Shown: positions 17,335 through 28,537, counted from the first letter of the stretch. The stretch is 64,000 bases of DNA from Corynebacterium sp. TAE3-ERU12 (GCF_019209905.1 NZ_JAHUTM010000001.1:1-64000); one strand, 5' to 3'. Made by a program: numbers and translations. Notes: generated from the sequence alone by a model not told the origin.

Positions 17335-20211
17335 CTACTTGACTACGAGGTTGACCATCTTGCCGGGCACAACAATGACCTTCTTGATCTCACCGGACTC
17401 GAGGTAGCTGGCGATGCGCTCATCAGCCTTCGCCGCAGCCTCGACAGCCTCGCGGTCAGCGTCGGCAGGCACCGTCACACGCGAGCGCACCTTGCCGTTG
17501 ATCTGCACCGGGTATTCGACCGAATCATCAACCAGGTACTTCTCGTCATAGGTCGGCCACGGGCCATGCGCCAGGGACTTGTCATTGCCCAGGCGCTGCC
17601 ACAATTCCTCAGCAATATGCGGGGCGACCGGGCCGAGCATGAGCACCAGCGGTTCAACGGCCGCACGCGGGGCAGCGGTATCACCGTAGGTCTTGGTCAG
17701 GTAATTGACGTACTCAATGAGCTTGGCGACGGCAGTGTTATCCCGCAGCTCTGCGTAATCGGTGGTGACTGCCTCGACGGTGCGGTGCAGCGCCTTGAGG
17801 TCATCCTCACTCAGCGCCTCATCGGATACTCCTAGGCCGCCGGTGTTCTGGTCGACCACCAGGCGCCAGGCGCGCTGCAGGAAACGCTGCGAACCCACCA
17901 GGTCCTTCGTCGCCCAGGGTCGCGACGTATCCAATGGCCCCATAGCCATCTCGTAGACACGCAAGGTGTCAGCGCCGTAATTCTCACAGATCTCATCGGG
18001 GGAGACGGCATTCTTCAGGGACTTGCCCATCTTGCCGTATTCCTGGAACACCTCGGTGTCACCGACGAAGAACTTGCCGTCGCGCTCCACAACCTCGGCT
18101 GCGGGCATGTACACGCCGCGGGCGTCGGTGTAGGCGTGGGCCTGGATATAGCCCTGGTTGAACAACCGACGGTAGGGCTCCACGGAGCTGACATAGCCCA
18201 AGTCGTAGAGCACCTTATGCCAGAAGCGGGTGTAGAGAAGGTGCAACACAGCATGCTCGACACCGCCGACGTAGAGGTCCACACCGCCCGGATCGCCTTC
18301 GCCGTGCACGTCGGGACGCGGACCCGTCCAGTAACGCTCATTTTCCAGCGCGCAGAACTCGTCATCATTCTTCGGGTCGATATAGCGCAACTGGTACCAG
18401 GAAGAACCCGCCCAGTTAGGCATGACGTTGGTATCGCGGCGGTAGGTCTTCTTGCCCTCACCCAAATCGAGTTCCACGGTGACCCAATCGGTGGCCTTGG
18501 CCAGCGGGGCCTGCGGCTCAGTATCGGCATCATCGGGGTCGAAAGTGACGGGCTTATAGTCCTCCACCTCAGGCAGCTCGACCGGCAGCATGGATTCCGG
18601 CAGGGGGTGGGCCACATCGTCCTCGTCGTAGACCACGGGGAAAGGCTCGCCCCAATAACGCTGGCGGGCGAAAAGCCAATCGCGCAGCTTGTACTGGGTG
18701 GCCCCGGTGCCGGCGGAGCGCTGTTCGAGCCAAGCGATAGTGGCTTCCTTTGCCTCAGCTACGCCCAAGCCGTTGATATCAAGACCCGAATCATTGGCGG
18801 AATTCACCGCCACACCATCGCCGGTGAACGCCTCGGTGGAAATATCGCCGCCGGAGACTACCTGAACAATCGGCAGGTCCAGGGCCTTGGCGAAATCGTA
18901 GTCACGCTGGTCATGGGCGGGAACGGCCATAATTGCGCCGGTGCCGTAGCCAGCCAGCACATAGTCCGCAATAAAGACCGGGACCTGCTCACCAGAGACC
19001 GGGTTAGTGGCGAAAGTACCGGTGAAAACACCGGACTTATCCTTATTCTCCTGGCGCTCTAAGTCAGACTTCGCCGCAGCCTCCGCCCGGTACTTCCTTA
19101 CGGCCTCAGCCGGGGTGGCGGCGCCACCAGTCCAGGCGTCCCGGGTGCCCTCCGGCCACTCATCGGCGACGAGTTCGTCGACCAGGTCAAGCTCGGGGGC
19201 GAGCACCATATAGGTCGCACCGAACAGCGTGTCCGGGCGGGTGGTGAACACGGTGATGTCGTGGGTCTGGCCGTGGGCTTCAGCGGTGAAGGTCACCTCC
19301 GCGCCCCGGGAGCGGCCGATCCAGTTGCGCTGCATGGTCTTGACCTTGTCCGGCCAGTCCAGCAACTCAAGATCGTCGGTAAGGCGGTCCGCGTAGGCGG
19401 TAATCCGCATCATCCACTGGCCGAGCCGCTTCCGGAAGACCGGGAAATTACCGCGCTCAGAGCGGCCCTCGGCGGTGACTTCCTCATTGGACAACACGGT
19501 GCCCAGGCCCGGGCACCAATTCACCGTCGAATTTGAGCGGTACACCAGGCGGCGGGCCTCTAGGGCGCGCTCCTGCTCAACAGTGGACAGGTCCTGCCAG
19601 CTGCGCCCGGCGAACTCGTCGGGAAGCGGCACCTCACCGCTGGCATAAGCGTCGACAAGCTCACTAATGGGGTGCGCCCGGCCATCGCGCTCATCGAACC
19701 AGGAGTCGAAAATCTGCAGGAAAATCCACTGGGTCCACCGGTAGTAGTCAGTGTCCGTGGTGGCAAACGAGCGGCGCTTATCGTGGCCCAGGCCCAGGCG
19801 GCCCAGCTGGCGCTCCATATTGGCGATATTGGCCTCGGTGGTGGTGCGCGGGTGAGTGCCGGTCTGTACCGCGTACTGCTCAGCAGGCAGGCCGAAGGCG
19901 TCGTAGCCCAGGGTGTGCAAAACGTTGGCGCCCTGCATGCGGTGGAAGCGGGCGAAAACGTCGGTGGCGATATAGCCCAGCGGGTGGCCGACGTGCAGGC
20001 CCACACCTGAGGGGTAGGGGAACATGTCCTGGACGAACAGCTTCTGCTGAGGCAGCGCTGCACCATCGGCCGGTGCTAGCTGACCGACCGGGTTCGGTGC
20101 ATTAAACGTGCCACTGCTAGCCCAATAGCCCTGCCACTTCGATTCGATGGCTGCTGCGACATCGGGTGTGTAATTGTTATTCGCCTCGGCAATATTCCCG
20201 CTGTTAGTCAT
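17335..20211 (-). CDS. leuS: Leucyl-tRNA synthetase
   Basis: A 958-residue class I synthetase charging tRNA-Leu. The HIGH motif is HVGH in [15 protein letters not shown], the CP1 editing domain carries the Thr-rich [12 protein letters not shown], and the KMSKS loop is KMGKS. The C-terminal [12 protein letters not shown] is typical. The ATG at 20211 is preferred because TACACT on the minus strand (20220-20225) ends 8 nt upstream, implying a leaderless message, and no ribosome site precedes an upstream start. It ends directly against the convergent membrane-protein gene. Confidence 0.97.
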   Translation of the reverse strand: MTNSGNIAEANNNYTPDVAAAIESKWQGYWASSGTFNAPNPVGQLAPADGAALPQQKLFVQDMFPYPSGVGLHVGHPLGYIATDVFARFHRMQGANVLHTLGYDAFGLPAEQYAVQTGTHPRTTTEANIANMERQLGRLGLGHDKRRSFATTDTDYYRWTQWIFLQIFDSWFDERDGRAHPISELVDAYASGEVPLPDEFAGRSWQDLSTVEQERALEARRLVYRSNSTVNWCPGLGTVLSNEEVTAEGRSERGNFPVFRKRLGQWMMRITAYADRLTDDLELLDWPDKVKTMQRNWIGRSRGAEVTFTAEAHGQTHDITVFTTRPDTLFGATYMVLAPELDLVDELVADEWPEGTRDAWTGGAATPAEAVRKYRAEAAAKSDLERQENKDKSGVFTGTFATNPVSGEQVPVFIADYVLAGYGTGAIMAVPAHDQRDYDFAKALDLPIVQVVSGGDISTEAFTGDGVAVNSANDSGLDINGLGVAEAKEATIAWLEQRSAGTGATQYKLRDWLFARQRYWGEPFPVVYDEDDVAHPLPESMLPVELPEVEDYKPVTFDPDDADTEPQAPLAKATDWVTVELDLGEGKKTYRRDTNVMPNWAGSSWYQLRYIDPKNDDEFCALENERYWTGPRPDVHGEGDPGGVDLYVGGVEHAVLHLLYTRFWHKVLYDLGYVSSVEPYRRLFNQGYIQAHAYTDARGVYMPAAEVVERDGKFFVGDTEVFQEYGKMGKSLKNAVSPDEICENYGADTLRVYEMAMGPLDTSRPWATKDLVGSQRFLQRAWRLVVDQNTGGLGVSDEALSEDDLKALHRTVEAVTTDYAELRDNTAVAKLIEYVNYLTKTYGDTAAPRAAVEPLVLMLGPVAPHIAEELWQRLGNDKSLAHGPWPTYDEKYLVDDSVEYPVQINGKVRSRVTVPADADREAVEAAAKADERIASYLESGEIKKVIVVPGKMVNLVVK

Positions 20212-20308
20212 GGAAAGACAGTGTAACGGCTCATCAGCCACAGTCCTGGTGGGCCTCACCTGCTATCCGAACGCGGCGGATGAACCACGGCGACGTAAAC
20301 TCGGCGCC
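20212..20308. promoter_or_regulatory. Divergent leaderless promoters leuS / SdpI-like gene
   Basis: The 97-bp gap holds TACACT for leuS (minus, 20220-20225, 8 nt before its ATG) and TAAACT for the plus-strand gene (20296-20301, 7 nt before its ATG). Both fit the TANANT -10 consensus. No clear -35 elements are seen. Confidence 0.55.
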
Positions 20309-20875
20309 ATGATCGCCATTCCCGTGGTTTTGCTGGTTATCGCCCTGTTCGTCGGTGTCGTAGCTGCCCTGGCCTGGACAAAACGCCTGCCCGGCAACAG
20401 CTATATCGGCATCCGTGCCCCCGAGGCCCGCGAAAGCAAAGAGAACTGGGACATCACCCACCAGGTCGCCGGCCCCCCGTGGGCTGCTGCCGCCGGGGCG
20501 TTTTTGGGCTCCGCGGCGCTGGCTTTACTGGCCACCCAACCTGAGTCGTCGGGCTGGCTGTGGTTCTTCGTGGTGCTTATCGCCCTGGTAGGTGTGTTCA
20601 TGATCGGTGTGGGCGCCGCTATTGGTTCGCACACCATCGCCATCTTGGACACCAAGCGCAAGGCGGAGTCCGACGATGGCGACTGCTGCTCCTCAGGTGG
20701 CTGCGGCAGCACCGCGGCTGCGGAAACCAGCCACGGCTGCGGCAGTGATGATTCCTGCGGCTCCTGCGGTTCCTGCGAGAACAGCGCCCCCGCTGCCGGT
20801 TCGAAACCTGCGAATGTGGACCTCGACGCGCTGCGCCGCGCCGCAGGCAATGCCGACGGCCAGGGCGGCGCATAG
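20309..20875 (+). CDS. SdpI-like membrane protein with Cys-rich C-terminal tail
   Basis: A 188-residue protein. Helix 1 is at about 3-22, then NSYIGIRAPEARESKENWDITHQVAG, which matches the conserved cytoplasmic segment of SdpI-family proteins, then two more helices (about 52-74 and 79-103). The last ~80 residues are hydrophilic with seven cysteines in CC, GGCG, HGCG and SCGSCGSC arrangements, probably cytoplasmic and possibly metal- or redox-active. SdpI proteins in Bacillus give immunity to a secreted toxin; a similar role here is not established. A TAAACT -10 ends 7 nt before the ATG. Confidence 0.72.
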   Translation: MIAIPVVLLVIALFVGVVAALAWTKRLPGNSYIGIRAPEARESKENWDITHQVAGPPWAAAAGAFLGSAALALLATQPESSGWLWFFVVLIALVGVFMIGVGAAIGSHTIAILDTKRKAESDDGDCCSSGGCGSTAAAETSHGCGSDDSCGSCGSCENSAPAAGSKPANVDLDALRRAAGNADGQGGA

Positions 20876-20885
20876 GGGCCTGGTT

Positions 20886-21860
20886 ATGCTGCAGCGCTTG
20901 AAGAACTACCGCCCGGACCCGCTGATTGTTCTTATTGTGTTGGCGGTGGTGCTGGCCATTATCTGGCCGGCGCGTGGTGAGTTCGCCGAGGGGTTCAGCC
21001 TGGCGACGAAACTTGCAATTGCGCTGCTGTTTTTCCTCTACGGTGCTCGCCTAAGCCCCGCTGAGGCTTTTGACGGCCTGAAACATTGGCGGCTGCACCT
21101 GACCATTCTGGCACTCACCTTCGTAGTGTTTCCCCTGGTGGGGCTGGCGGCGAAGCCTTTGGATATGGTGCTCGCCCCGGGGCTATATCTCGGTATTTTG
21201 TACCTCACGCTAGTGCCGTCAACAGTGCAGTCCAGCGTGAATTTCACCTCGGTGGCGCATGGCAATATCGCCGGCGCCATTGTCAGCGCCTCGGCCTCAA
21301 ACTTGCTGGGCATCGTGCTCACCCCACTGCTGGTGATGCTGCTGATGGCCACCGGCGGGGCGGTAAAAGTCGATGGCTCAGTATTCATCGATATTTCACT
21401 GCAGTTATTGGTGCCCTTCGCGCTCGGCCAGCTCACCCGACGCTGGGTATTGCCCTTCGCCGCAGCCAAACGAACGAAAAATGTGGACCGCCTGGGTATC
21501 GGCATGGTGGTGTACTCCGCCTTCTCCCAGGGCATTGTGCAAGGCGTGTGGGATTCGGTGCCGGTGACCGACATTGTGCTGCTGGTGGTGTTGTCGATTC
21601 TGCTGGTCGAAGCGATGCTGCGCGGTTCCGGCTGGTTGGCCAACCGGTTGGGCTTCAACCGGGCAGACCGGATCGCGATCCAGTTCTGCGGGTCGAAGAA
21701 GTCCCTGGCCACTGGCCTGCCCATGGCAGCGGTGATTTTCGGGCCCCAGGCGGGCCTCATCATTGTGCCGCTGATGATTTTCCACCAGATTCAGCTCATG
21801 ATTTGTGCGGTCTATGCCGCCCGGTGGGGCCGCGAGGTCGCAGATCCTGATAGACCATAG
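20886..21860 (+). CDS. Bile acid:sodium symporter-like (BASS, YfeH-type) transporter
   Basis: A 324-residue membrane protein with about ten hydrophobic segments. Segments FFLYGARLSPAEAFDGLKHWRLH and TLVPSTVQSSVNFTSVAHGNIAGAIVSASASN are diagnostic of the SBF-like family; the latter contains the discontinuous-helix crossing. The substrate is unknown; organic anions are typical of the superfamily. It starts 10 bp after the SdpI-like gene with only AGGGG as a weak ribosome site, and is probably co-transcribed with it. Confidence 0.82.
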   Translation: MLQRLKNYRPDPLIVLIVLAVVLAIIWPARGEFAEGFSLATKLAIALLFFLYGARLSPAEAFDGLKHWRLHLTILALTFVVFPLVGLAAKPLDMVLAPGLYLGILYLTLVPSTVQSSVNFTSVAHGNIAGAIVSASASNLLGIVLTPLLVMLLMATGGAVKVDGSVFIDISLQLLVPFALGQLTRRWVLPFAAAKRTKNVDRLGIGMVVYSAFSQGIVQGVWDSVPVTDIVLLVVLSILLVEAMLRGSGWLANRLGFNRADRIAIQFCGSKKSLATGLPMAAVIFGPQAGLIIVPLMIFHQIQLMICAVYAARWGREVADPDRP

Positions 21861-21862
21861 GC

Positions 21863-22930
21863 ATGACCGACAACAACGCCCAGCCCCAGCCCACCACGCC
21901 GCCGAGCCCCGAGGCGATTGCTGCCCTATGGGATTGGTGGAACCAGTCCGGCGCCCAGCGTCTCGACGCCATGTTCACCGGCACCGGTGACCCGGTCGAT
22001 GTGCAGCAGGCCGTCGGCAAGCGCGTTGCCGACATCGATCCCCGCCTAGCCTGGGGTTTCGGCCCCGGCAATGATTCCCGCCACCTCTTTACCATCACCG
22101 CCGGCGGCGACCCGGAACTGCGCCCGGTGGCACGCCGAGTCATCCAGGCCGCCCCGGCTGATGACGAGGTGTGGGCCATTACCGATATGCGCCAGCCCGA
22201 CCCGTCGGCAAGCATCACCTGGGCTGGTCACACCATTGACCCAGCCGAGGCTGTGGTGGAGACCATGGTGGGCACCACCATCGTCGGAGTGCGCCTCTAC
22301 CACCCCGTTTTCGGCGAACTGCTCGATGCGGTGGAGCCCGGAGATGAGAGCGAAGCCACCGAACAAGCCGAGCGCGATGTCACCCAGATTGGTTTCATGC
22401 TGCTGCAGCTCACCCTTGGTGAAGAAGCCCTGGGCCTGTGGCTGGGCCAGATCATTTTCTCCCGCGAGGTGCCCGAGGAGTCCATCCCGCTAGCTGAGCT
22501 GCCCGGGGTGGTCGCTCAGGTCGCCGATACCTGCCCGGCTTGGTACGGCCTCGAGGGCGAATCCGATGGTTCCCCGGTGCACGTCACCGCCCGTGGCCCA
22601 CTATCACCGCTGGTAGACCCGCTGCTTGATGAGCATATTGCGGTACAGCTGCTGTACTCGCATGTCGACGAGCAGGGCTTGCCGACGCAGGAATCGATCA
22701 CCGCGCTGGATGAGTTGGGCCAGGATATGGCCGACTGCCTGGGCGATAAGGGTGCCTTCGTTGCCGCGGAAACCTGCGATGGGGTGCGGTTGCTGCACTT
22801 CTACGTGCGCAGCGACGCCGGCCTCGTCGAGGAGATCCGGGCCAAGGCCGATACCTGGCAGCAGGGCGAGCATGAGGTGCACGCCGCGCATGACCCGGCG
22901 TGGCTCAATATTGGCCACCTGCGGGTTTAG
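21863..22930 (+). CDS. Uncharacterised cytoplasmic protein, DUF695-like second half
   Basis: A 355-residue, acidic, soluble protein with no signal peptide or membrane helix. The first half has LAWGFGPGNDSRHLFTITAGGDPELRPVARRV; the second half (about residues 255-355) resembles DUF695, with a HVDEQGLPTQESITALDELG segment and GVRLLHFYVRSD. It begins 2 bp after the transporter stop codon, so it is in the same operon. The family assignment is by pattern only. Function unknown. Confidence 0.6.
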   Translation: MTDNNAQPQPTTPPSPEAIAALWDWWNQSGAQRLDAMFTGTGDPVDVQQAVGKRVADIDPRLAWGFGPGNDSRHLFTITAGGDPELRPVARRVIQAAPADDEVWAITDMRQPDPSASITWAGHTIDPAEAVVETMVGTTIVGVRLYHPVFGELLDAVEPGDESEATEQAERDVTQIGFMLLQLTLGEEALGLWLGQIIFSREVPEESIPLAELPGVVAQVADTCPAWYGLEGESDGSPVHVTARGPLSPLVDPLLDEHIAVQLLYSHVDEQGLPTQESITALDELGQDMADCLGDKGAFVAAETCDGVRLLHFYVRSDAGLVEEIRAKADTWQQGEHEVHAAHDPAWLNIGHLRV

Positions 22931-22938
22931 CGGCCGGC

Positions 22939-23586
22939 CTAGTTATCGGCGGTATTGCTGGGGAAGGTCGCGTACAGCGGTAGCGGCCAGTCCTGGCGGC
23001 GCATGACGTCGCCCCATACGTCGGCAAGCGCAGGGGCGAGCAGATCCGAGGGCAGGGCGGGGGCGACGAACCAGTCGCCGGCCTGGATCTCGTCATCGAG
23101 CTGGCCGGCGCCCCAACCCGCATAGCCGGCGAATAGCCGCGCCCCGGTGAACAGCCCGGAGAGCTGCTCAGGCTCGGCGGCCAGGTTAATAATGGCGAAC
23201 CTGCTGGCCAGCGGCTGCATCAAAGGCGCGCCGCCGAGCTCTGCGACAGGCATGGTCGGCAACTCAGCGCCATTGGCAACCACACCCAGGCAGATCGGCT
23301 GGGTTTGGTTGACTGGCCCGCCGACGTAGACCACCGGGGGCTTGACCATCATGTCGGCCCATTCCGGCAGCACATTATGCACCGGGGTTTCCGAGCGGGT
23401 GGTCAGATCCACGCCGAGGGTGCCGGCCTCATCGTGCTCAATGATGAAGATGACGGACCGGGCGAACTCACCAGAGCGCATATTCGGCGCCGCCACCAGC
23501 AACATGCCGGCCTCGGGGGTGATGCGCTCGAGATTGTCGAATAGGCGCTCACCGGACATGTTGAACTCAGGATTCATGCCCGCCAT
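22939..23586 (-). CDS. YqgE/AlgH family protein
   Basis: A 215-residue DUF179 protein. Conserved blocks are GMLLVAAPNMRSGEFARSVIFIIEHDEAGTLG, VYVGGPV, RLFAGYAGWGAGQLDDEI and GDWFVAPA. The molecular function of the family is unsettled. The ATG overlaps the pcnA stop codon by 1 nt (TAATG), giving translational coupling; MNPEF at 23577 is an alternative start. It ends 8 bp from the convergent DUF695-like gene with no clear terminator. Confidence 0.92.
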   Translation of the reverse strand: MAGMNPEFNMSGERLFDNLERITPEAGMLLVAAPNMRSGEFARSVIFIIEHDEAGTLGVDLTTRSETPVHNVLPEWADMMVKPPVVYVGGPVNQTQPICLGVVANGAELPTMPVAELGGAPLMQPLASRFAIINLAAEPEQLSGLFTGARLFAGYAGWGAGQLDDEIQAGDWFVAPALPSDLLAPALADVWGDVMRRQDWPLPLYATFPSNTADN

Positions 23587-25094
23587 TATGCCGATTCATC
23601 CGTTTCCGGCTCATCGGGGTTGGACTGCGCGTACCACCAGTTCTTCAATTCCAGGATGGCGTCCTCGCGCTCCATGGGGCCGCGGTCTAGCCGCAGGTCC
23701 TTGAGGTGCTTCCACGCTTTACCGACGTTGGGGCCGGCGGGAATGTCCAGGATTTCCATGATCTCGTTGCCGTCGAGATCCGGGCGTACCTTGGCCAGGT
23801 TCTCCTTTTCAGCGATTTCCGCGATCCGTTCCTCGAGGTTGTCGCAGGCCCGGGCTAGCCGGGCGGCCTTCTTCTTATTGCGGGTGGTGCAGTCGGCGCG
23901 GACGAGTTTATTGAGCCGGTCCAGCAGGTGCCCGGCGTCGGTGACATAACGACGCACAGCTGAGTCAGTCCACTTGCCTTCGCCATAGCCGTAGAAGCGC
24001 ATGTGCAGGTAGACCAGCTGGTAGACGTCATTGGTGATGCGCTTGGGGTATTTGAGTTCCCGCATCCGGCGGCGGGCCTTTTTCGCGCCCACAACTTCGT
24101 GGTGGTGGAAGGTGACGGCACCATTATCGTGAATCTCGCGGGTTTCCGGCTTGCCGCAGTCATGCAGCAAAGCGGCCATCCGCAGCGTCAGATCCGGTTC
24201 ACCGGGCTCTTCCTGGGCGATGGCGCGGCGCATTACCTGCAGGGAGTGCTGGTAGACGTCCTTGTGCTGCTTATGTTCATCGGACATCGCCACCATCGAG
24301 GTCAGCTCCGGCATGACGTAATCAGCCAGGCCAGTGCTGACCATCAAATTGATCCCCCGGGCCGGATCGGCGCCGAGGAATAGCTTGTCCAGTTCCGCGC
24401 GGACCCGTTCGGCCGTGATCCGCTCAATCTGGGGTGCCATATCGGTCATTGCGGTGCGCACCCGGTCTGAGACAGTGCACTCCAGTTGGGACACGAATCG
24501 GCAGGCCCTCAGCATCCGCAGCGGGTCATCGCCGAAACTCACCTCTGGGGCCCCGGGGGTATCCAGGCGGCCGGCGACGACGTCGTCAAAGCCACCGAGG
24601 GGGTCTTCGAAGGTGCGGGTGCCGTCGGCATGCAATTGCACGGCAATGGCGTTGCAGCGAAAGTCGCGGCGGATGAGGTCATCGTTGAGGTTATCCCCGA
24701 AAGTGACCTCAGGGTTGCGGCTGACCTGGTCATATTGGTCGGCGCGGAATGTGGTGATCTCCACTTGGCGGCCCGCTTTTTCGGCGGAGACAGTGCCGAA
24801 TTCGATACCGGTATCCCACACTGCCGGCGCCCACGCCGTCAGGATTTCGCGGATGGTGTCCGGGCGGGCGTCGGTGGTGAAGTCAAGGTCATGGCCGAGG
24901 CGGCCCAGCAATGCGTCGCGCACTGAACCACCAACGAGGTGCAGCTGGGCGTTGTGTTCGGCAAAGGCGACGGCTAGTGGGGTGAGCAGGTCTGCCTCTG
25001 CGCCTATGGCGGCGTCGGCGCGGGCCAGCATGGCGGTGCGCTGGGTGTGTTCGTCGGCCGCGGCGGGACGGGAATGTGGAGTCTGCTCAGTCAC
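23586..25094 (-). CDS. pcnA: CCA tRNA nucleotidyltransferase
   Basis: A 502-residue class II nucleotidyltransferase. The catalytic head has [24 protein letters not shown] with the DxD metal-binding pair; the template region follows. An HD domain is at [16 protein letters not shown]. Such enzymes add or repair the 3' CCA of tRNAs, consistent with the tRNA-Ala at 55847 lacking an encoded CCA. The GTG at 25094 is chosen because TAGGGT on the minus strand (25102-25107) ends 7 nt upstream. It is followed by coupled yqgE. Confidence 0.93.
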   Translation of the reverse strand: MTEQTPHSRPAAADEHTQRTAMLARADAAIGAEADLLTPLAVAFAEHNAQLHLVGGSVRDALLGRLGHDLDFTTDARPDTIREILTAWAPAVWDTGIEFGTVSAEKAGRQVEITTFRADQYDQVSRNPEVTFGDNLNDDLIRRDFRCNAIAVQLHADGTRTFEDPLGGFDDVVAGRLDTPGAPEVSFGDDPLRMLRACRFVSQLECTVSDRVRTAMTDMAPQIERITAERVRAELDKLFLGADPARGINLMVSTGLADYVMPELTSMVAMSDEHKQHKDVYQHSLQVMRRAIAQEEPGEPDLTLRMAALLHDCGKPETREIHDNGAVTFHHHEVVGAKKARRRMRELKYPKRITNDVYQLVYLHMRFYGYGEGKWTDSAVRRYVTDAGHLLDRLNKLVRADCTTRNKKKAARLARACDNLEERIAEIAEKENLAKVRPDLDGNEIMEILDIPAGPNVGKAWKHLKDLRLDRGPMEREDAILELKNWWYAQSNPDEPETDESA

Positions 25095-25143
25095 GGCAGA
25101 CACCCTACCCGGGATTGTCCAGTGGCCCGCTAGGGTATTGGGC
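25095..25143. promoter_or_regulatory. Mirror-image leaderless promoters pcnA / Nudix
   Basis: A 49-bp gap between divergent starts. TAGGGT occurs on each strand (25102-25107 minus; 25131-25136 plus), each exactly 7 nt before its start codon. With so little space the two promoters should exclude or influence each other. Confidence 0.6.
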
Positions 25144-26052
25144 ATGACGGACACCGATGGCGCAGGCCCGAAGAATGGGCCCAGGCGGCGGCGACGTCGG
25201 CCGCGACGCCGCGGCGGCCCGCAGCAGTCTGGCGACCGACGCGGCCAGCGGCAGAGTCAGCAGGGCTCTGGCGCTGCGTCGTCGGCGCCGCAGGAGGCTG
25301 GCGATAAGGCCGCGCAGCCTGGTGAGCAGCCGAAGCAGAATAAGAACCAGGGCGGCGGCAACCGTAAGCGCCGCAACCGTGGGGGCCCGAATAAGGGGCA
25401 GCGGGGCCAGAACCAGAACCGCAATCGTTCTGGCGGCGGTAATCGCAGTCGTTCTGGCGGCCGCAATGGCGGCAATAACCGCAATGCTAAGAACCGCAAT
25501 CAGGCTAAAGGCCGGTCGCATAACCGCAATCAGTCGCAGCCGCAGATGCCAACGTCGGTGGAGACCTCGGCTGGCGGTCTGGTGATTTCTGGTCTGGCCG
25601 AAGCGGTCGACCCGAAAACCAATGAGGTGGATATGGGCCGTATCTATGTGGCTCTTATTGGCCGCCTGGATCGGCGTGGTCGGCTGCTGTGGTCTATGCC
25701 GAAGGGCCATGTTGAGCCCGGTGAGGGCCATGGTGCCACCGCTGAGCGGGAGGTGTGGGAGGAGACCGGTATTCGCGGCGCTACCCTCGCTGAGCTGGGT
25801 GTTATTGATTATTGGTTCGTTTCTGAGGGCAAGCGTATCCACAAGACGGTGCATCATCATTTGCTGCGGTATATCGACGGCGATCTTGATGATGAGGACC
25901 CGGAGGTCACTGAGGTGCAGTGGGTGCCGGTAGCTGGCCTGGTGGAGCGACTGGCTTATGCCGATGAGCGCAAGCTCGCCCGGCGCGCCCATGACATTCT
26001 CCCGGATCTTGCTAGGGCGGAGTGTGCGGCCGGAAGGTTGACTCCGCGATGA
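25144..26052 (+). CDS. Nudix hydrolase with Arg/Gly/Asn-rich N-terminal region
   Basis: A 302-residue protein. Residues 1-135 are low-complexity, made of Arg, Gly, Asn and Gln, very basic and probably disordered and nucleic-acid binding. The Nudix domain (about 140-295) has a complete box G-x5-E-x7-REVWEETGI, with the preceding [15 protein letters not shown]. The substrate is unknown, though the basic region hints at RNA or nucleotides. It starts leaderless after TAGGGT and ends with a 4-nt ATGA overlap with the DUF6049 gene. Confidence 0.87.
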   Translation: MTDTDGAGPKNGPRRRRRRPRRRGGPQQSGDRRGQRQSQQGSGAASSAPQEAGDKAAQPGEQPKQNKNQGGGNRKRRNRGGPNKGQRGQNQNRNRSGGGNRSRSGGRNGGNNRNAKNRNQAKGRSHNRNQSQPQMPTSVETSAGGLVISGLAEAVDPKTNEVDMGRIYVALIGRLDRRGRLLWSMPKGHVEPGEGHGATAEREVWEETGIRGATLAELGVIDYWFVSEGKRIHKTVHHHLLRYIDGDLDDEDPEVTEVQWVPVAGLVERLAYADERKLARRAHDILPDLARAECAAGRLTPR

Positions 26053-28520
26053 GTGTGCGGCGGCGTCGCTTAGGGGCCATTATTGCGGCGTTGGTGGGGT
26101 CGTTGGCGCTGGTATTGGGCGTGCTTGGTGGGGGTGCTGCTGCGTGGGCGCAGTCTGCGGATGCTAGTGGGGTGAAGTCGGCGCAGCGGTGGTTTGGTTC
26201 TTCGGCGCGGGGTGATTCCAGTGGCGCATTGCAGATGTCGATCACGCAGGTCAGTCCGCAGGCGGCGCGGGTGGGGCAGACCCTGCAGTTGTCGGTGGAG
26301 CTGACGAATAACAGTGATGATCCGCTGAAGAATGTGTCGTTGCGTACGCAGCGGATGGATGCGCTTACCGACGCTGACCAGGCCGAGCAGGTGATGGCCG
26401 AGCCGGAGGCGGCGTTTGTGGCGGCGACGAAGTTCGGCCGGTCTTTTGATATTAAGCCTGGTGATTCGGTGACGCGTACGGTCTCGGTGCGGTTGTCCGC
26501 CCCACTGCCGTCGGGTTTGGATATTTCTGATCCTGGTGTGTATCCGATTTTGGTGAATGCCAATGGTCGGCCGGAGAACGGCATTGTGCAGTTGTTGGGG
26601 GAGACCCGCACGTTGGTGCCGGTGCTTGCCGACGGTGTCGGCGCCGAGGAGGACACCGAGGACACAACCGAGGAAGCCACCGAGGACGCAGCCGAGGACG
26701 TTGCCGAGCCTGATGCGGAAGCCACCGATCCGGAGGCTGCGGGGCCTGCAGCGGAGACTTTTGCTGGTGGGCAGCCGCGCCCGGTGTCGCTGATTTGGCC
26801 TATTGCTGCGTATTCGCCGCTGCAGCCCGGTGAGGTCCAAGATGGCCCGATCGCGGCGGAGTTAATGCTCTATAACCATTCGCTGAGCGATTCTATGGCC
26901 AATGGTTTGCTCAATGCCCGCCTTGAGGCGCTGACTGATTTACAGGGCCCCATTGGCACCCAGGTGAAGGCTGCCACCTGCGTCGCTATTGACCCGGAGT
27001 TGCTGCTCACCGCCACTCGCATGGCCGACGGCTACCTCATGGGCACCAAGCGCCCCGATCCGGCGTCCTTTGGTACTCGCTTGCGTGATTCTTGGGGCCG
27101 TGACGACGAGGGCAATGCCCAGCCCGCAGAGGACGCGGAGATCGCCCGGGATTGGCTGGACCGGCTGCGCACTATTACCTCGGATATGTGTGTTGTCGCG
27201 TTGCCGTGGGGCTCAGCGCAGGCCGATGCGGTCGCGGCGGTGGGGGACCCGGATATTTCCAGCATTTGGTTCCACGATGGTGCCGGCACCGTCTCCGATA
27301 TTTTGGGCCGCCCAGTCCTTCCGAATATTGTCCTGCCACCGGAGGGGTACCTCACCAATGATGCGGCGGATATGGTGTCACGCTTTGCGGTGCAGTCCGC
27401 CGAGTACCGCACCCTCGTCGCCGACAACACTGTTTCTGCTGGTGGGGGAGTGGTCGACCCGGGTACCGCGGTGCTGCTGCGCCCGGCGGTGCGCGCGGTG
27501 ACGGTTTCTGCGCCGTTGAGTACCGCCCTTGCCGCGACAGGTACTAATCCGGGTATTACTGGGTTCTCGGCCCCCGCCGCCCGCCATTCTTTGCGCCTGG
27601 ATTCTGCAACAGCGCGGATGCAGTCTGCCGTCGGCACGCTTTACCAGGAGGTACGTGATGGCGGCAGTGGTGCCTTAATCGCCATGCCGCCGCCGGATTG
27701 GTCGGCGGGACGGTCGGAGTCGACTCGGTTCCTCAATGCCGTGCAGTCGGCTGTGGAGGATGGATTACTGCGCACCGTGCCGCTGGCTGAGGCTGTTGGC
27801 CCATTAGCTGGTGGGTACAGCCAGGGCACCGGCGCGGTTGTTTCTGTTGCCGATGATCCGACGGCGGTGACGACCGAAGGCATTGCGGAGGCCCGGTCGA
27901 TTGCGCAGGGGATTCAGAAGTTGACCAACTTGATGGTTCCCTCCGATCAGCTGTCGCTGACCCCGAACCAGTTCACCCGCCCGTTGCGTCGGGATGTGCT
28001 GCGCATGCTCACCACGGTGGACCGGCATTCTCGGGATCGGTTGTCGAATATCACCACTCAACGCAGCAGTTATATCTCCACGCAGACGTGGCAGATGGTG
28101 CGTCAGCTGCGCGAATCGGTGCGGTTGCTGGCCCCGGGTGGGCTTTATACCCGTGCCACGGGCGCCTCGCCGGTAGCTGTGGTGGCGTCGAATGGTTTGC
28201 CGCTGCCGGTGCCGGCGCATGTGGTGCTCAGTGGTCAGGGAATGTCCAAGCCGCTGGTGGAGCCGACGGTATTGCCGCCGAAGGGGTCGCTGACCTTGCA
28301 GTTGTACCCGGATGTGGACCCTGGGGATCGGCGCCGCTCGGAACTGTCCATGGTTTTGCAAACCCCACAGGCCACACCTATTTCCGCCCCCGTTTCCATT
28401 ACCGTGCAGTCCGGCCCGGGCGTGACATCAATGCTGGTGGTTACTAGTGTTGCGGTGCTCGTTGTTGTCGGATTCCTCGTCGGCCGGACGCGCCGACGGG
28501 GTACCAAGATTCGTAGCTAG
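26049..28520 (+). CDS. DUF6049-type secreted, membrane-anchored protein
   Basis: An 823-residue envelope protein. A twin-Arg-like basic start (SVRRRRLG) and hydrophobic helix form the signal peptide, ending near [10 protein letters not shown]. An Ig-like domain follows ([25 protein letters not shown]), then a Glu/Asp-rich linker, a large middle domain, and a C-terminal membrane helix ([23 protein letters not shown]). This architecture and its place between a Nudix gene and murJ match a conserved actinobacterial protein of unknown function. Translation is coupled to the Nudix gene by ATGA overlap. A role in envelope assembly is inferred from context. Confidence 0.78.
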   Translation: MSVRRRRLGAIIAALVGSLALVLGVLGGGAAAWAQSADASGVKSAQRWFGSSARGDSSGALQMSITQVSPQAARVGQTLQLSVELTNNSDDPLKNVSLRTQRMDALTDADQAEQVMAEPEAAFVAATKFGRSFDIKPGDSVTRTVSVRLSAPLPSGLDISDPGVYPILVNANGRPENGIVQLLGETRTLVPVLADGVGAEEDTEDTTEEATEDAAEDVAEPDAEATDPEAAGPAAETFAGGQPRPVSLIWPIAAYSPLQPGEVQDGPIAAELMLYNHSLSDSMANGLLNARLEALTDLQGPIGTQVKAATCVAIDPELLLTATRMADGYLMGTKRPDPASFGTRLRDSWGRDDEGNAQPAEDAEIARDWLDRLRTITSDMCVVALPWGSAQADAVAAVGDPDISSIWFHDGAGTVSDILGRPVLPNIVLPPEGYLTNDAADMVSRFAVQSAEYRTLVADNTVSAGGGVVDPGTAVLLRPAVRAVTVSAPLSTALAATGTNPGITGFSAPAARHSLRLDSATARMQSAVGTLYQEVRDGGSGALIAMPPPDWSAGRSESTRFLNAVQSAVEDGLLRTVPLAEAVGPLAGGYSQGTGAVVSVADDPTAVTTEGIAEARSIAQGIQKLTNLMVPSDQLSLTPNQFTRPLRRDVLRMLTTVDRHSRDRLSNITTQRSSYISTQTWQMVRQLRESVRLLAPGGLYTRATGASPVAVVASNGLPLPVPAHVVLSGQGMSKPLVEPTVLPPKGSLTLQLYPDVDPGDRRRSELSMVLQTPQATPISAPVSITVQSGPGVTSMLVVTSVAVLVVVGFLVGRTRRRGTKIRS

Positions 28521-28537
28521 GCCTCTCATCATGAACA

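Noticed and set aside
18136-19062. 308-residue plus-strand frame
   Set aside because: Antisense to leuS; GC-rich third-position bias keeps the opposite frame open.
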